Assembly: GCA_002715985.1 (NCBI GenBank)
Contig: PBAO01000032.1
Span: 1 to 46,220 of the forward strand
Origin: Lysobacterales bacterium
GTDB lineage: Bacteria > Pseudomonadota > Gammaproteobacteria > Nevskiales > Salinisphaeraceae
Reading direction: 5' to 3'
DNA: 46,220 nucleotides
Positions 23,410 through 31,730 of the stretch are shown here, in pieces. The position numbers and the translations under genes were made by a program. The notes under the pieces were generated by a model that saw nothing but the letters and a program-made list of their open reading frames with translations, made no database searches and was not told the origin of the DNA. The stretch's first letter is position 1. Every line of letters begins with the position of its first letter.

Positions 23410-23878
23410 AAGCGGCGTCGTCGTGCTCGTCGATGCGTTTGACCAGTTCCATGATGTCGCGGCGCAGGGCCGTGGCTTCCTCGCGGGTCATGTCGATCCG
23501 ACATAGAACGTCGTCGGATACGCCCTGGGCCTTGTCGCGCAGCTGATCGCCGTTGGCGGTCAGCTCGATGAGCACGCGCCGCTCGTCGTCGACGTCACGC
23601 CGGCGCGAGACCAGTTCGTTCTTTTCCATGCGCTTGAGCAGCGGCGTGAGCGTACCGCTATCCAGAAACAGGGCCTCTCCCAGCTCGCCGACCGATCGCG
23701 GAGCCTGCTCCCAGAGCACGAGCATCACCAGGTACTGAACATAGGTCAGCCCCAACGCTTCCAGAAGCGGGCGATACGCACGGGTCATGCGGTGTGTGGC
23801 GGTATACAGCGCGAAACACAGCTGGCCATCGAGCCTGGGGGCGGCCGACGTATCGGTCGATCGGGCGGTCTGTTTCAT
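23405..23878 (-). CDS. ohrR: OhrR-type MarR-family organic-peroxide regulator
   Basis: A 157-residue winged-helix repressor. The N-terminal QLCFALYTATHRMTRAYRPL contains Cys21, equivalent to the peroxide-reactive cysteine of OhrR proteins. LGLTYVQYLVMLVLWEQ and the recognition helix LFLDSGTLTPLLKRMEKNELV match OhrR closely, and DERRVLIELT forms the wing. OhrR normally represses ohr, encoding an organic hydroperoxide reductase, and is inactivated by cysteine oxidation. No ohr is adjacent; an OsmC-family gene lies at 31147. A single N-terminal cysteine suggests sensing through mixed disulfide formation. Confidence 0.85.
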   Translation of the reverse strand: MKQTARSTDTSAAPRLDGQLCFALYTATHRMTRAYRPLLEALGLTYVQYLVMLVLWEQAPRSVGELGEALFLDSGTLTPLLKRMEKNELVSRRRDVDDERRVLIELTANGDQLRDKAQGVSDDVLCRIDMTREEATALRRDIMELVKRIDEHDDAAY

Positions 23879-23897
23879 CTCGGTCTATCCGGCCGGG

Positions 23898-23910
23898 AAT
23901 TAAAAAAATT
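23898..23910. promoter_or_regulatory. AT-rich candidate OhrR operator
   Basis: AATTAAAAAAATT lies about 20 bases upstream of the ohrR start in otherwise GC-rich DNA. OhrR sites characterised elsewhere are AT-rich palindromes containing AATT, so autoregulation here is plausible. The exact site is not defined. Confidence 0.35.
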
Positions 23911-23934
23911 GATACTTGCCATTAGTGTGTCATA

Positions 23935-24963
23935 TCAGCCGGCGTTGCTGCGGGGTGGCATGCGGTTGTGCCGGGCCGATAGTGCTTCGGCCACGAGCTC
24001 GTAAGAGCGCAAACGCGCGTTCGCATCGTGGATATTGGATACGATCATCAGCTCGGACGCCGCTGTACGCTCGGCCAGATCGGCCAGCTGATCGGCGACC
24101 TGCTCGGGCGCGCCGATGATATGCCGTCCGCGGTTTTCATCGACCGCGGCCCGCTCGAAGTCACTGTACGGATAGGCCGCAGCCTCCTCGGGGGAGGGCA
24201 GGGCAGCGAACTCGCCCTTGCGTAGACGCAACCACATCAAGTCGACCGTCTGGGCCAGATGCCGGGCCTCGGCCTCGGTATCGGCACAGATGACCGATAC
24301 GCCGAGAATCGTATGCGGTCGGGCAAATGCCGGTGACGGGATGAACCCGTCCCGATACGCCGCCAGTGCGGCATTCGGATCCATCGGACTGAAATGACTG
24401 GCAAAGCTGTAACCGAACCCGCGCTCGGCGGCAAAGCCCGCGCTCGCACCTGACGAGCCCAGTATCCAGATCGGTGGCAGGCCGACATCATCGGGCATGA
24501 TGCGCACGCCGTGATACGGGTGATCGGCCGGATAGGTATCGGCCGACAACGCCAGCATCTCGTCCAGCATGCTGACGAAGTGCTCGCCCGAGCTGGCGTG
24601 CATGGCGCGATTGGCGCGGGCATCCGAGCCCGGGGCGCGCCCGAGTCCCAGATCGACTCGGCCCGGATACAGTGCTTCCAGTGCCTTGAAGTGCTCGGCG
24701 ACACGCATAGGCGAGTGGTTGGGCAGCATGATGCCGCCCGAGCCGATGCGAAGCGTGTCCGTCAGCGCCCCGATGCGCGAGAGCAATACCTCGGGCGAGG
24801 CGCTGGCAATCGCCGGCATGCTGTGGTGTTCGCTGATCCAGTACCGGGTATAGCCGGCTGCCTGTGCCGCCTGTGCCAGGTCGAGCGTATCGCGCAATGC
24901 CTGCGACGGGGCTGTTCCGCTGGGAACAGGAACGAGATCAAGAACTGAAATATCAAATGACAT
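23935..24963 (-). CDS. Luciferase-like monooxygenase (LLM, MsnO8-type)
   Basis: A 342-residue flavin-dependent monooxygenase of the bacterial luciferase TIM-barrel family. The N-terminal LDLVPVPSGTAPSQALRDT and RYWISEHHSMPAIASASPEV are hallmarks of the MsnO8-like subgroup, with GSGGIMLPNHSPMRVAE and YPGRVDLGLGRAPGSD following. ILGSSGASAGFAAERGFGYSF is the phosphate-binding loop region. It uses reduced FMN supplied by a separate reductase and oxygen; the substrate is not known. ATG 24963 starts directly at the first barrel strand; an upstream ATG at 24996 would add 11 residues. Confidence 0.88.
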   Translation of the reverse strand: MSFDISVLDLVPVPSGTAPSQALRDTLDLAQAAQAAGYTRYWISEHHSMPAIASASPEVLLSRIGALTDTLRIGSGGIMLPNHSPMRVAEHFKALEALYPGRVDLGLGRAPGSDARANRAMHASSGEHFVSMLDEMLALSADTYPADHPYHGVRIMPDDVGLPPIWILGSSGASAGFAAERGFGYSFASHFSPMDPNAALAAYRDGFIPSPAFARPHTILGVSVICADTEAEARHLAQTVDLMWLRLRKGEFAALPSPEEAAAYPYSDFERAAVDENRGRHIIGAPEQVADQLADLAERTAASELMIVSNIHDANARLRSYELVAEALSARHNRMPPRSNAG

Positions 24964-25044
24964 GTCGAGACGCCTGGTTTCGAAATCGTCCGACAACCAT
25001 GGGGCTGCGATTGGACCAAACCAATCACAGCCTCGGCCGGTCGA

Positions 25045-25206
25045 TCAGTCGCGGGTGACGATGATATAGACGGCATGGATGATACCGGGGACATAGCCGA
25101 AGATCGTGAGCAGAATATTGATCCAGAACTGAAGCCCGATACCCACCTGCAGAAAGACACCGACCGGCGGCAGCAGGATGGCAAAGATAAGTCGAATGAT
25201 ATCCAT
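25045..25206 (-). CDS. YqaE/Pmp3-family membrane peptide
   Basis: A 53-residue proteolipid with two membrane segments: IIRLIFAILLPPVGVFLQVG and FWINILLTIFGYVPGIIHAV, then YIIVTRD. The L-P-P-V-G-V-F and G-Y-x-P-G-x-x-H-A motifs are diagnostic of the UPF0057/Pmp3 family, involved in membrane potential and salt or cold tolerance in yeast and plants. ATG 25206 gives the family length. It is divergent from the glycine-zipper gene. Confidence 0.93.
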   Translation of the reverse strand: MDIIRLIFAILLPPVGVFLQVGIGLQFWINILLTIFGYVPGIIHAVYIIVTRD

Positions 25207-25369
25207 AAGGTGATGGCTTGGATGGTTGTTGTGTACTGAAAATGCCAGACCGGCGTGTCCATGGGCTGAACAAGCGGTAAATTCCGCCATCCATTAATTC
25301 CGTTCAGTCTTGGTTAAATGGGTTGGATTAAATTAGCGCCAAGACTCGAGATAAATACAGGATCACATC

Positions 25370-25678
25370 ATGCGTCGACTATTCATTCCTTTGGTGGCTG
25401 CCGTTTGTCTTGCCGGTGCCAGTGGTTCAGCCCTTGCCGGCGATACCTTGAACAGCGCACTGGGCGGCGGTCTCGGCGGGGCGATAGGTGCTGCCGTGGG
25501 CGGCTCGGTTGGGGGCCAGACCGGCGCGGTCATCGGTGGGGGGCTGGGGGGCGCCGGCGGTGCGGTGATTGCCGATAAAATCAACGAACACGACGACGAT
25601 CGCTACGACGACAATCGGTATCGGCGCGATCGGCACTACGACGACCGGCGAGGCCACTGGGGGCGCTGGCATCATTAG
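25370..25678 (+). CDS. Exported glycine-zipper protein
   Basis: A 102-residue protein. The signal peptide MRRLFIPLVAAVCLAGASGS ends at ALAG. The mature region first has a glycine-zipper run (LGGGLGGAIGAAVGGSVGG and a second unit) able to pack in or against membrane, then a basic and acidic tail with repeated DDDRYDDNRYRRDRHYDD and H-rich end. Such proteins sit in the envelope of many gammaproteobacteria. AGGA upstream of ATG 25370 supports the start. It ends before a strong bidirectional terminator. Confidence 0.8.
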   Translation: MRRLFIPLVAAVCLAGASGSALAGDTLNSALGGGLGGAIGAAVGGSVGGQTGAVIGGGLGGAGGAVIADKINEHDDDRYDDNRYRRDRHYDDRRGHWGRWHH

Positions 25679-25717
25679 GCCGTCTTGTGACGACATGGCC
25701 TGGCTCCGGCCGCCGAA

Positions 25718-25752
25718 ATGAAAAAGCCGCGCTCTTGGCGCGGCTTTTTCAT
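25718..25752. terminator. Bidirectional intrinsic terminator
   Basis: A perfect 15-bp stem (ATGAAAAAGCCGCGC and its complement) with a five-base loop TCTTG, giving T-runs on both strands. It serves the glycine-zipper gene on + and the M23 peptidase gene on -. Confidence 0.9.
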
Positions 25753-25776
25753 GCGTGATGAAAGCCTTGCGGCCGG

Positions 25777-27222
25777 TCAGGCGCTCGTGGCTCTGCGCCC
25801 GAGCAGACACAGAATACCGTCGGCCGGATCGTTTTGCTCCTGAATCAGCTGGGTCTGGAAGCCGTCATGGCCCAGACATGTTCGACCGTTGGCCGGGGTC
25901 GAGGCTGTCTTTGCCAGTAGCGTGGTCGGGGCAGGCGACATCCGTGCGATCAGAGGCTGGATATGACGTTCGAACGTTGCCAGCCGGCTGTCGGGCAGGT
26001 CATGCCCGCCGGGCAGCTTCATCGTCAACGGGTTATGTGGCACGCCATTGCGCCGGATCTCGAAGTGCAGATGCGGCCCGGTGGCACGCCCCGATTCGCC
26101 GACGTAACCGATGATATCCCCCTGCGAGACATGCTGGCCGGGCGCCAGGTGGGAACGGAAGCGATGCAGGTGGCCGTAGCGCGTGCTGAATCCGGCTGCA
26201 TTCTTGATCTCGACCAAGCGCCCATAGCCGCTCATCCAGCTGGCGTACTTGATCACGCCGTCTGCAGCGGCGTGTACGGGCGTGCCGGTTGGCGCAGCCA
26301 TATCCACGCCTTCATGCGGGCTCACGCGATGCGTGATCGGATGCAGACGGTGCATGTTGAACGGGCTGCTGATACGAGTATAGGCCACCGGCTTGCGGCT
26401 GAACTTCGGCTCGTAGGCCTTGCCCAGCCCGTCATAATAAGCCGTGCCGCCATCGGGGCTCTTGCCGCGAAAGCTTTCAAGAATACGGTGATTGGTCGTG
26501 ATGCGGGCGGCAACGACTTCGCCGGTGCCGATCTCTTCGTTATCGGCATAGATGGCGTTATACACCACGGCGAATCGGTCGCCCTGATGCAGGGTGTCCA
26601 GATCGTGACGATACCGATAGATGTGTTCGAGGTCTTCGGTGATCCGGGACGGCACGCCCTCGGCGCGAAGCGACTCAGACAGGGAGCCGTCGATCGTGCC
26701 CGAAGCCAGAATCTGACGCGTCTGTGTCGGGCGATGATCGATAGCCGCCACCAGTTGGTGATCCCGACGATGAACCGACAGTGTGCGCAGCCGGTCGATC
26801 TTGAAACGCAGCTCGGCCAGCTCGCCGGTCGGTGTCTTGCGATAATGCAGCACATCGCCGGGATGAAGCTGCTTGAGCGCACGCGCGGAGGGCTGGTGGA
26901 TCAACGTCGCCCAGGCTCGGGCCGGCAGATCCGCCTGGGCGAACACGCCGGACAAGGTATCGCCACGGCGTACCGTGATCTGCTCCCAGGGCGTGATCTG
27001 CGGCGTGGTGGTCAGGCCCAGCGCGTCTGCAGCCTGCATCTGGTTGTCGGCCAGGGGCTCGATGCGCATTTCGTGATCGGGGCCGGCGGTTGCCGCAGTG
27101 CGTGCCGAGGCCAGGCCGACGCCCGGTTGGCCCGGTGTGGCATGGCCCAGTGTGGTGGCCATGCACAAGGAAAGCCCTAGTGCGCCGGCCAGACCGGTAC
27201 AGCGTGTTTGCATAATCCGCAT
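25777..27222 (-). CDS. M23-family peptidoglycan endopeptidase (MepM-like)
   Basis: A 481-residue exported protein. After a signal peptide (hydrophobic core LAGALGLSLCMATTLG) comes a LysM-like/OapA-type domain with ITVRRGDTLSGVFAQADL, then a central linker, then the peptidase core: HEGVDMAAPTGTPVHAA, with the H-x-x-x-D zinc ligands, and TGPHLHFEIRRNG with the H-x-H motif. This architecture and length match E. coli MepM/YebA, a D,D-endopeptidase needed for cell-wall expansion. GAGGG six bases ahead of ATG 27222 supports that start. It faces the glycine-zipper gene across a shared terminator. Confidence 0.92.
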   Translation of the reverse strand: MRIMQTRCTGLAGALGLSLCMATTLGHATPGQPGVGLASARTAATAGPDHEMRIEPLADNQMQAADALGLTTTPQITPWEQITVRRGDTLSGVFAQADLPARAWATLIHQPSARALKQLHPGDVLHYRKTPTGELAELRFKIDRLRTLSVHRRDHQLVAAIDHRPTQTRQILASGTIDGSLSESLRAEGVPSRITEDLEHIYRYRHDLDTLHQGDRFAVVYNAIYADNEEIGTGEVVAARITTNHRILESFRGKSPDGGTAYYDGLGKAYEPKFSRKPVAYTRISSPFNMHRLHPITHRVSPHEGVDMAAPTGTPVHAAADGVIKYASWMSGYGRLVEIKNAAGFSTRYGHLHRFRSHLAPGQHVSQGDIIGYVGESGRATGPHLHFEIRRNGVPHNPLTMKLPGGHDLPDSRLATFERHIQPLIARMSPAPTTLLAKTASTPANGRTCLGHDGFQTQLIQEQNDPADGILCLLGRRATSA

Positions 27223-27355
27223 TCAAAACCCTCGAGGCAACGCCGTCTCCCCGAAATGACATTTCGACGTTGTCGCGTGACGGCGCGTTACGCGGATTGC
27301 GACCGCGGCATGCGCAAAAAGTTCCGTTATCCCGGCAAAAAACGTAATCGCATGA

Positions 27356-28162
27356 TCAAGCGCCGGACGATAACGCCCAGCCGGCCAGCCCAATGACGGC
27401 CGCACCGGCAAAAGCGGCGGCCCAGAATCCCCTGTCCTTCTGACCGAAGCCGGCGCTGTTTCTAATGAAGCCAAGGGCCACGAACGAGAACAGACCGGCT
27501 GCGATGCCGAACATCAATCCGCTGGAAATCGGCAGCGTTGGATGCATCATCGCAATGGACAGCGCACCGAGTCCAGTCGCCATGGCCGGCCATCCCACCA
27601 GCGCACGCGAGCGGTCGGCCTCGCGAAGCCGGCGTGCCAGGAGATAGCCGGCCGGGGCCTTGTGCGCGAGAATGGCAACGCCGGCCGTCCAGCCGAGTGC
27701 CGGCAAAAACGTATAGAGTGCGCCGATGGCTACGCCGGCGCTGATGGTGTGCAGTGTCAGCCCGGTCAGGGCGACCTGGTCGATCGCGCCGCGAGTCGCC
27801 CGATGCAGCAGGGCCCCGATGGCGATCCCCGTGGCCAGCCCGAGCGTGCCCGGCAGGGCGTGTTTGATCAGTGCATGGGGCACGACGAACACGAGTGCGG
27901 CCGAAAGCATGGCGCCGCCGGCGGCGGCATCGGCCAACACGATCGTGCGCTCGGACACCGCGCCAAGACTGGCCAGCGCGCCGACAGCCAGCGCCAGCGC
28001 GCCGAAGACCGCCAGGCCCGCCAGTGTGACCAGCCCCTGGCACTCGGCCATGATAAGCAACACGAACCACGCCAGCCAGCCGATACCCAGACAGGCAGTG
28101 GCGGCCGGCCCGGGCAGATGATCACGCCACAGGCGTCTTGTAATCGACAGGTGCTGTGTCAT
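27356..28162 (-). CDS. ZIP-family-like transporter with altered metal motifs
   Basis: A 268-residue membrane protein with about eight hydrophobic segments. The arrangement fits ZIP metal transporters: a G-A-x-L-x-x-A-x-x-x-x-x-P-H segment (AGGAMLSAALVFVVPHAL), then LTLHTISAGVAIGALY at the place of the helix-4 H-N-I-P-E-G motif, and ILAHKAPAGYLLARRL at the place of the helix-5 H-E-x-P-x-G motif. Both histidines are kept, but the glutamates are replaced by alanine or lysine. Metal transport may therefore be changed or lost. ATG 28162 was chosen over the longer frame. Function is assigned at fold level only. Confidence 0.65.
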   Translation of the reverse strand: MTQHLSITRRLWRDHLPGPAATACLGIGWLAWFVLLIMAECQGLVTLAGLAVFGALALAVGALASLGAVSERTIVLADAAAGGAMLSAALVFVVPHALIKHALPGTLGLATGIAIGALLHRATRGAIDQVALTGLTLHTISAGVAIGALYTFLPALGWTAGVAILAHKAPAGYLLARRLREADRSRALVGWPAMATGLGALSIAMMHPTLPISSGLMFGIAAGLFSFVALGFIRNSAGFGQKDRGFWAAAFAGAAVIGLAGWALSSGA

Positions 28163-28481
28163 GGCCGTATGCCGGCGCATGTCCTGGGACTGTTCATGCG
28201 GCACACCCGGACGAGAGCGAGATTCTGGGCCGATAGACGACGGCAGGCGAGAGATAAACGAGCAAACCGGGCGATCCACACCAGACAGTATCGTTACAAG
28301 ATAACACGTGCATTCAAGCCCTGTCCCGCTCCCGGGTTCGTAACCGGGCGGTGCCGGCCGCCACGGCATACTTCACAAGACACGGCTGGTGGCGAACAGC
28401 GCCGTTGCGGGCTCGCGTTCGATCGCGCAGCAGTTTAGGTTATGCACCCGCCTGCGTGGTTCGTCGATGTAAAGGAGCGTC
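28163..28481. promoter_or_regulatory. Divergent intergenic region, ZIP-like and Sel1 genes
   Basis: No gene is seen in these 319 bases. The least GC-rich part, around 28285-28310, holds GTTACAAGATAAC (28293-28305), a short inverted repeat with 4-base arms, within reach of the ZIP-like promoter. AAGGAG just before 28482 is the ribosome-binding site of the Sel1-repeat gene. No promoter hexamers are assigned. Confidence 0.35.
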
Positions 28482-29609
28482 ATGACCCTACGGTCTGTTC
28501 TGGGATTGGTTGTCGTCTGTTTAGCGTCGTGGTGTGTCCCCGCGCTGGCGGCATCGGCTGATATCCACGCCGATATGACGCCGGCCGAGGCAAAGAAGAT
28601 TCTGGCCACCACCCGCCCGCGGGCCGAAAAGGGCGATGCCTCCGCGCAGTACAATCTGGGCGTGCTCTATGACCGCGGGCTGGGCGTTGAGCAGGATTAC
28701 GACCAGGCCCGCAAGTGGTATCGCAAGGCCGCCGAACAGCGCTATGGCCGGGCCGAGCACAACCTGGGCATCATGTACGAGTCGGGCAAGGGCGTGGCCA
28801 AGAACACGGCCAAGGCCGCGCACTGGTTCCGTCGAGGCGCCGACGATGGTCAGGCGGCCTCCCAGAACAACCTCGGCGTGCTCTACATGAAAGGCGACGG
28901 CGTGCCGCAGAACAGCGGCAAGGCTGCGTTCTGGACCGCGCGGGCCGCAGCGGCGGGCAACGGCGCAGCGATCGAGAATCTGCCCCGTATCGTCGATGAC
29001 CTGCCGCAAGGCCATGTCAGCGCACAGGACGTCAACGTGCGCGACCAGCCGAACAATCAGGCCCGTATCGTGCGCCAGGCCGACAGTGATGCGACCGTGG
29101 TCATTCTGGCCCGCGAGCCCGAATGGACCCAGGTGCTTTTCCCCGAAACCTACGAAACCGGTTGGATCGCCAATTTCCTGCTGGCCGAGGGCCTGGCGCC
29201 GCTGGCCCGACCCCGCGAGGCTGAGCCCGAAGCCGCGGCGGTTGCCAAGACCTCATCGGAGAAGACCCGCCCGAAGGATCTCGAAACCGGCAGCAATCAA
29301 TCAACGGCTGGTGATGAACAGCCGGCTGCAACTCAGTCGTCAACATCGGCCGCGCCGGATGCACGGGCCGAACAGACATCGGTGGCGACATCGAAAGCCG
29401 ATTCCGAGACCTCGGGCCAGGCCATGCACGTGGGGGTCAGCAGTGCCAATATTCGAGCCCGGGCCGAGCGCTCGGCCCGAGTGATCGGGCAGTTGCAACG
29501 CGATGGTGTCGTGACCGCCCTGGAGCGCCGTAACGGCTGGGTTCGCGTTCGCACCCAAGACGGAATGATCGGCTGGATGGCCGGCTATCTGCTGGTCGAG
29601 GGCCGATAG
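28482..29609 (+). CDS. Sel1-repeat protein with two SH3b domains
   Basis: A 375-residue exported protein. Signal peptide core LGLVVVCLASWCVPALAA. Residues about 50-155 form three Sel1-like TPR repeats (ASAQYNLGVLYDRGLGVEQD, RAEHNLGIMYESGKGVAKN, ASQNNLGVLYMKGDGVPQN). A bacterial SH3 domain follows (VSAQDVNVRDQPNNQARIV to GWIANFLLAEG), then a long low-complexity Ala/Glu/Ser/Thr linker, and a second SH3b domain (VGVSSANIRARAERSARVI to GWMAGYLLVEG). Sel1 units mediate protein contacts and SH3b domains often bind peptidoglycan, so an envelope scaffold role is likely. AAGGAG supports ATG 28482. Confidence 0.88.
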   Translation: MTLRSVLGLVVVCLASWCVPALAASADIHADMTPAEAKKILATTRPRAEKGDASAQYNLGVLYDRGLGVEQDYDQARKWYRKAAEQRYGRAEHNLGIMYESGKGVAKNTAKAAHWFRRGADDGQAASQNNLGVLYMKGDGVPQNSGKAAFWTARAAAAGNGAAIENLPRIVDDLPQGHVSAQDVNVRDQPNNQARIVRQADSDATVVILAREPEWTQVLFPETYETGWIANFLLAEGLAPLARPREAEPEAAAVAKTSSEKTRPKDLETGSNQSTAGDEQPAATQSSTSAAPDARAEQTSVATSKADSETSGQAMHVGVSSANIRARAERSARVIGQLQRDGVVTALERRNGWVRVRTQDGMIGWMAGYLLVEGR

Positions 29610-29620
29610 GGCCCGACATG

Positions 29621-29652
29621 AAAAAGCCGCTTTCCGAACACGGAAGCGGCTT
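29621..29652 (-). terminator. Intrinsic terminator, mainly for the - strand SDR gene
   Basis: AAGCCGCTTTCCG and CGGAAGCGGCTT pair with one bulge around loop AACA. On the - strand a run of five T follows, so it terminates the SDR gene; on + only two T follow. Confidence 0.85.
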
Positions 29653-29682
29653 GATATCTCGCGCAGCACAGGCCGCTTACGA

Positions 29683-30378
29683 TCAATCCTCGATTGCCGG
29701 CGTCGGCCGTACCAGGATCTCGTTCACGTCGACGCTGGCCGGTTGCTCCAGGGCATACAGGGCCGCGTTGGCGACGTCCTTGTCGGTCAACGCGTGCTCG
29801 GGCGTTTCGTCGAAGAACGGCGTATCGACCATGCCGGGCTCGATCAGCGTGGTACGAATCCCCGTGCCACGGAGCTCTTCGCGAACCCCGTAGCCGATCG
29901 CGCTCACGGCCCACTTGGTCGCGCTGTACATCGAGCCTGGAATGGTGGCCCGTCCGGCCGCCGATCCGGTGATCAACAAATGCCCGCGGCTGGCCTTGAG
30001 CGCCTCGGCGGTGCATTGGATCGTCAGACCGACGCCGTAGACGTTGGTCAGGATCATGTCTTTCCAGACATCCGTATCGGCGCCGGTGAAACCACCCGGT
30101 TTGCCGCCAATGCCGGCATTGGCGAAAACCGCATCGATTCGCCCGAAGTGCTCGATGACGGTATCGACCATCGCCTGCTGAGACGCCTTATCGGTGACGT
30201 CGCAGGCCACCGGCAGCGCTGTATCCGCACCGCCAAGCTCATCGACCAGTGCCGTGAGCTTGGATTCGGTGCGTGCGGCCAGCGCCACGCTATAGCCTCG
30301 AGCGACCGCCGCACGGGCCGTTGCCGCCCCGATACCGGTCGAGCCACCGGTGATCAACAATACTTTGTTGTCCGACAT
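29683..30378 (-). CDS. Short-chain dehydrogenase/reductase
   Basis: A 231-residue classical SDR. The cofactor motif is TGGSTGIG (10-17), with an arginine and the ARTESK segment after strand 2 suggesting NADP(H). NAG is at 87-89, and the catalytic residues are Ser139, Tyr151 and Lys155 in the Y-x-x-x-K motif. It oxidises or reduces an alcohol/carbonyl substrate that cannot be deduced. It is followed downstream by its own terminator and preceded, 45 bases away, by the SlyD-like gene on the same strand. Confidence 0.92.
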   Translation of the reverse strand: MSDNKVLLITGGSTGIGAATARAAVARGYSVALAARTESKLTALVDELGGADTALPVACDVTDKASQQAMVDTVIEHFGRIDAVFANAGIGGKPGGFTGADTDVWKDMILTNVYGVGLTIQCTAEALKASRGHLLITGSAAGRATIPGSMYSATKWAVSAIGYGVREELRGTGIRTTLIEPGMVDTPFFDETPEHALTDKDVANAALYALEQPASVDVNEILVRPTPAIED

Positions 30379-30423
30379 CAGTCGTTTCCTCTTCGGCAGG
30401 TCTGTGCCGAGGCGTTTCCTCGC

Positions 30424-30906
30424 CTACTCGGCGTGAGTGTGCTCGTCGTGCACGTGGCCGTGCTCTTTCTCGGTCTCGCTGGCTTCACGCACGCCTGCGA
30501 TGTTGACCGTGAAATCGAGCGTCTGGCCGGCCAGCACGTGATTGCCGTCGACGGTGACTTCCTCGCCCTCGACTTCCTTGACCGTCACGACCATGGGGCC
30601 GGCATCGGACTCGGCACGAAAGCTCATGCCCGGGGCCAGCTCGTCCACACCCTGAAAGGCTTCCCGATTGACCTTCTGGACCAGTTCCTCGCGATACGGC
30701 CCGTAGCCTTCCTCGGGCTCGACGGTCGTCTTGACCTCATCGCCTTCGCCGTGGCCTTCGATGGCCTTCTCCAGACCCGGCACGATGTTGTCGTGGCCGT
30801 GCAGATAGGACAACGGCTGGCCTTCGGCCGACTGATCGATGATTTCGCCTTGGTCGTCGCGCAGGACATAGTGAATGCTGACGACGTTGTCGCGCTGGGC
30901 TTCCAT
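30424..30906 (-). CDS. FKBP-type peptidyl-prolyl isomerase, SlyD-like
   Basis: A 160-residue cytoplasmic prolyl isomerase. The FKBP part is split by an insert-in-flap domain as in SlyD: NVVSIHYVLRDDQGEIID, then YLHGHDNIVPGLEKAIEGH, the flap insertion YREELVQKVNREAFQGV, and DGNHVLAGQTLDFTVNIAGV closing the core. The tail is short and histidine-rich (HGHVHDEHTHAE), a nickel-binding feature of SlyD that is trimmed relative to E. coli SlyD (196 residues). It probably assists folding and metal delivery. Confidence 0.92.
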   Translation of the reverse strand: MEAQRDNVVSIHYVLRDDQGEIIDQSAEGQPLSYLHGHDNIVPGLEKAIEGHGEGDEVKTTVEPEEGYGPYREELVQKVNREAFQGVDELAPGMSFRAESDAGPMVVTVKEVEGEEVTVDGNHVLAGQTLDFTVNIAGVREASETEKEHGHVHDEHTHAE

Positions 30907-31081
30907 AACCGCCTCTAAGCGTGGTGTTTCGTTGATGAGCGAATTAACCTTGCGACGATCGATGAAAAGTCAATGGCATGATTGGGAATCGATCGTCGAG
31001 CGGATGTCGTCAGCCGGGGAAAAAGCGCTTATCGAGAGTCGCCGGGTGCATGGCATTGTCTTGTCTGACCGGCCAGACACT

Positions 31082-31112
31082 GAAAAAGCCGGGCACTGCG
31101 CCCGGCTTTTTC
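31082..31112. terminator. Bidirectional intrinsic terminator
   Basis: A perfect 13-bp stem (GAAAAAGCCGGGC and its complement) with loop ACTGC and T-runs on either strand. It lies 35 bases beyond the OsmC stop and terminates that gene; no + strand gene upstream needs it. Confidence 0.9.
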
Positions 31113-31146
31113 CATGCATCGTCACGGGGCGATCGCTGTCGCCGAG

Positions 31147-31572
31147 CTAGCCTTCGAGCGCGGCATCCAGCTCGATATCGGCCCCCTGGTACAAGCGCGA
31201 CACCGGGCAGGCGTCCTTGGCCTTGGCGGCGATGTCCTTGAACTGGGCATCGTCCATGCCGGGAACCTTGCCGCGACAGACCAGCTCGATTTTTTCGATC
31301 GTGGGGGTGCCGTCGGTGGAAAAATGCACCTTGGCTTCGGTCTGAATCGAGTCCGGTGCATGGCCTTCTTCGGCCAGCATGGCCGAGAACTGCATCGAGA
31401 AGCAGCCGGCATGAGCCGCGCCGACCAGCTCTTCCGGGTTGGTGCCCGTGCCATCCTCGAAACGTGTCTTGAACGAGAACTGGCCTTCATAAGCGCCGCT
31501 GGCCAGCTTCATGTGGCCCTGGCCGGATTTCAGATCGCCTTCCCACTGGGCGTTGGCTTTACGTACGGGCAT
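31147..31572 (-). CDS. osmC: OsmC-family peroxide reductase
   Basis: A 141-residue thiol peroxidase. The two catalytic cysteines are Cys57 in AAHAGCFSM and Cys122 in KDACPVSR, with the supporting Arg38 and Glu48. TNPEELVGAAHAGCFSMQ is the OsmC/Ohr signature, and the sequence is closer to OsmC than to Ohr. OsmC reduces organic hydroperoxides and is usually osmotically and RpoS induced. It is divergent from the ProP-like gene 158 bases away, a pairing that fits osmotic stress. Whether the ohrR product at 23405 controls it is unknown. Confidence 0.92.
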   Translation of the reverse strand: MPVRKANAQWEGDLKSGQGHMKLASGAYEGQFSFKTRFEDGTGTNPEELVGAAHAGCFSMQFSAMLAEEGHAPDSIQTEAKVHFSTDGTPTIEKIELVCRGKVPGMDDAQFKDIAAKAKDACPVSRLYQGADIELDAALEG

Positions 31573-31730
31573 ATCGCTTTTCCTTGGAAGTCAAAAACCA
31601 TCTGCGCTATGAAACTAAGACCTGCGTCGCGACAAAACAAGGTGGCCGACCGGCTGCATTGTGCAGGCATCTGCAAGGTGCTAGCGTCGGATCGAAACAA
31701 CGACAGCGCATCCGCGCAGGCTTGGGGCCC

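Noticed and set aside
28325-28350. A GGGTTCGTAACC segment resembling a tRNA T-arm
   Set aside because: No acceptor, D or anticodon arms can be formed around it.
27542-28438. A long + strand frame across the ZIP-like gene
   Set aside because: It reads antisense to the membrane protein and has low-complexity Arg/Gly/Gln composition without family features.
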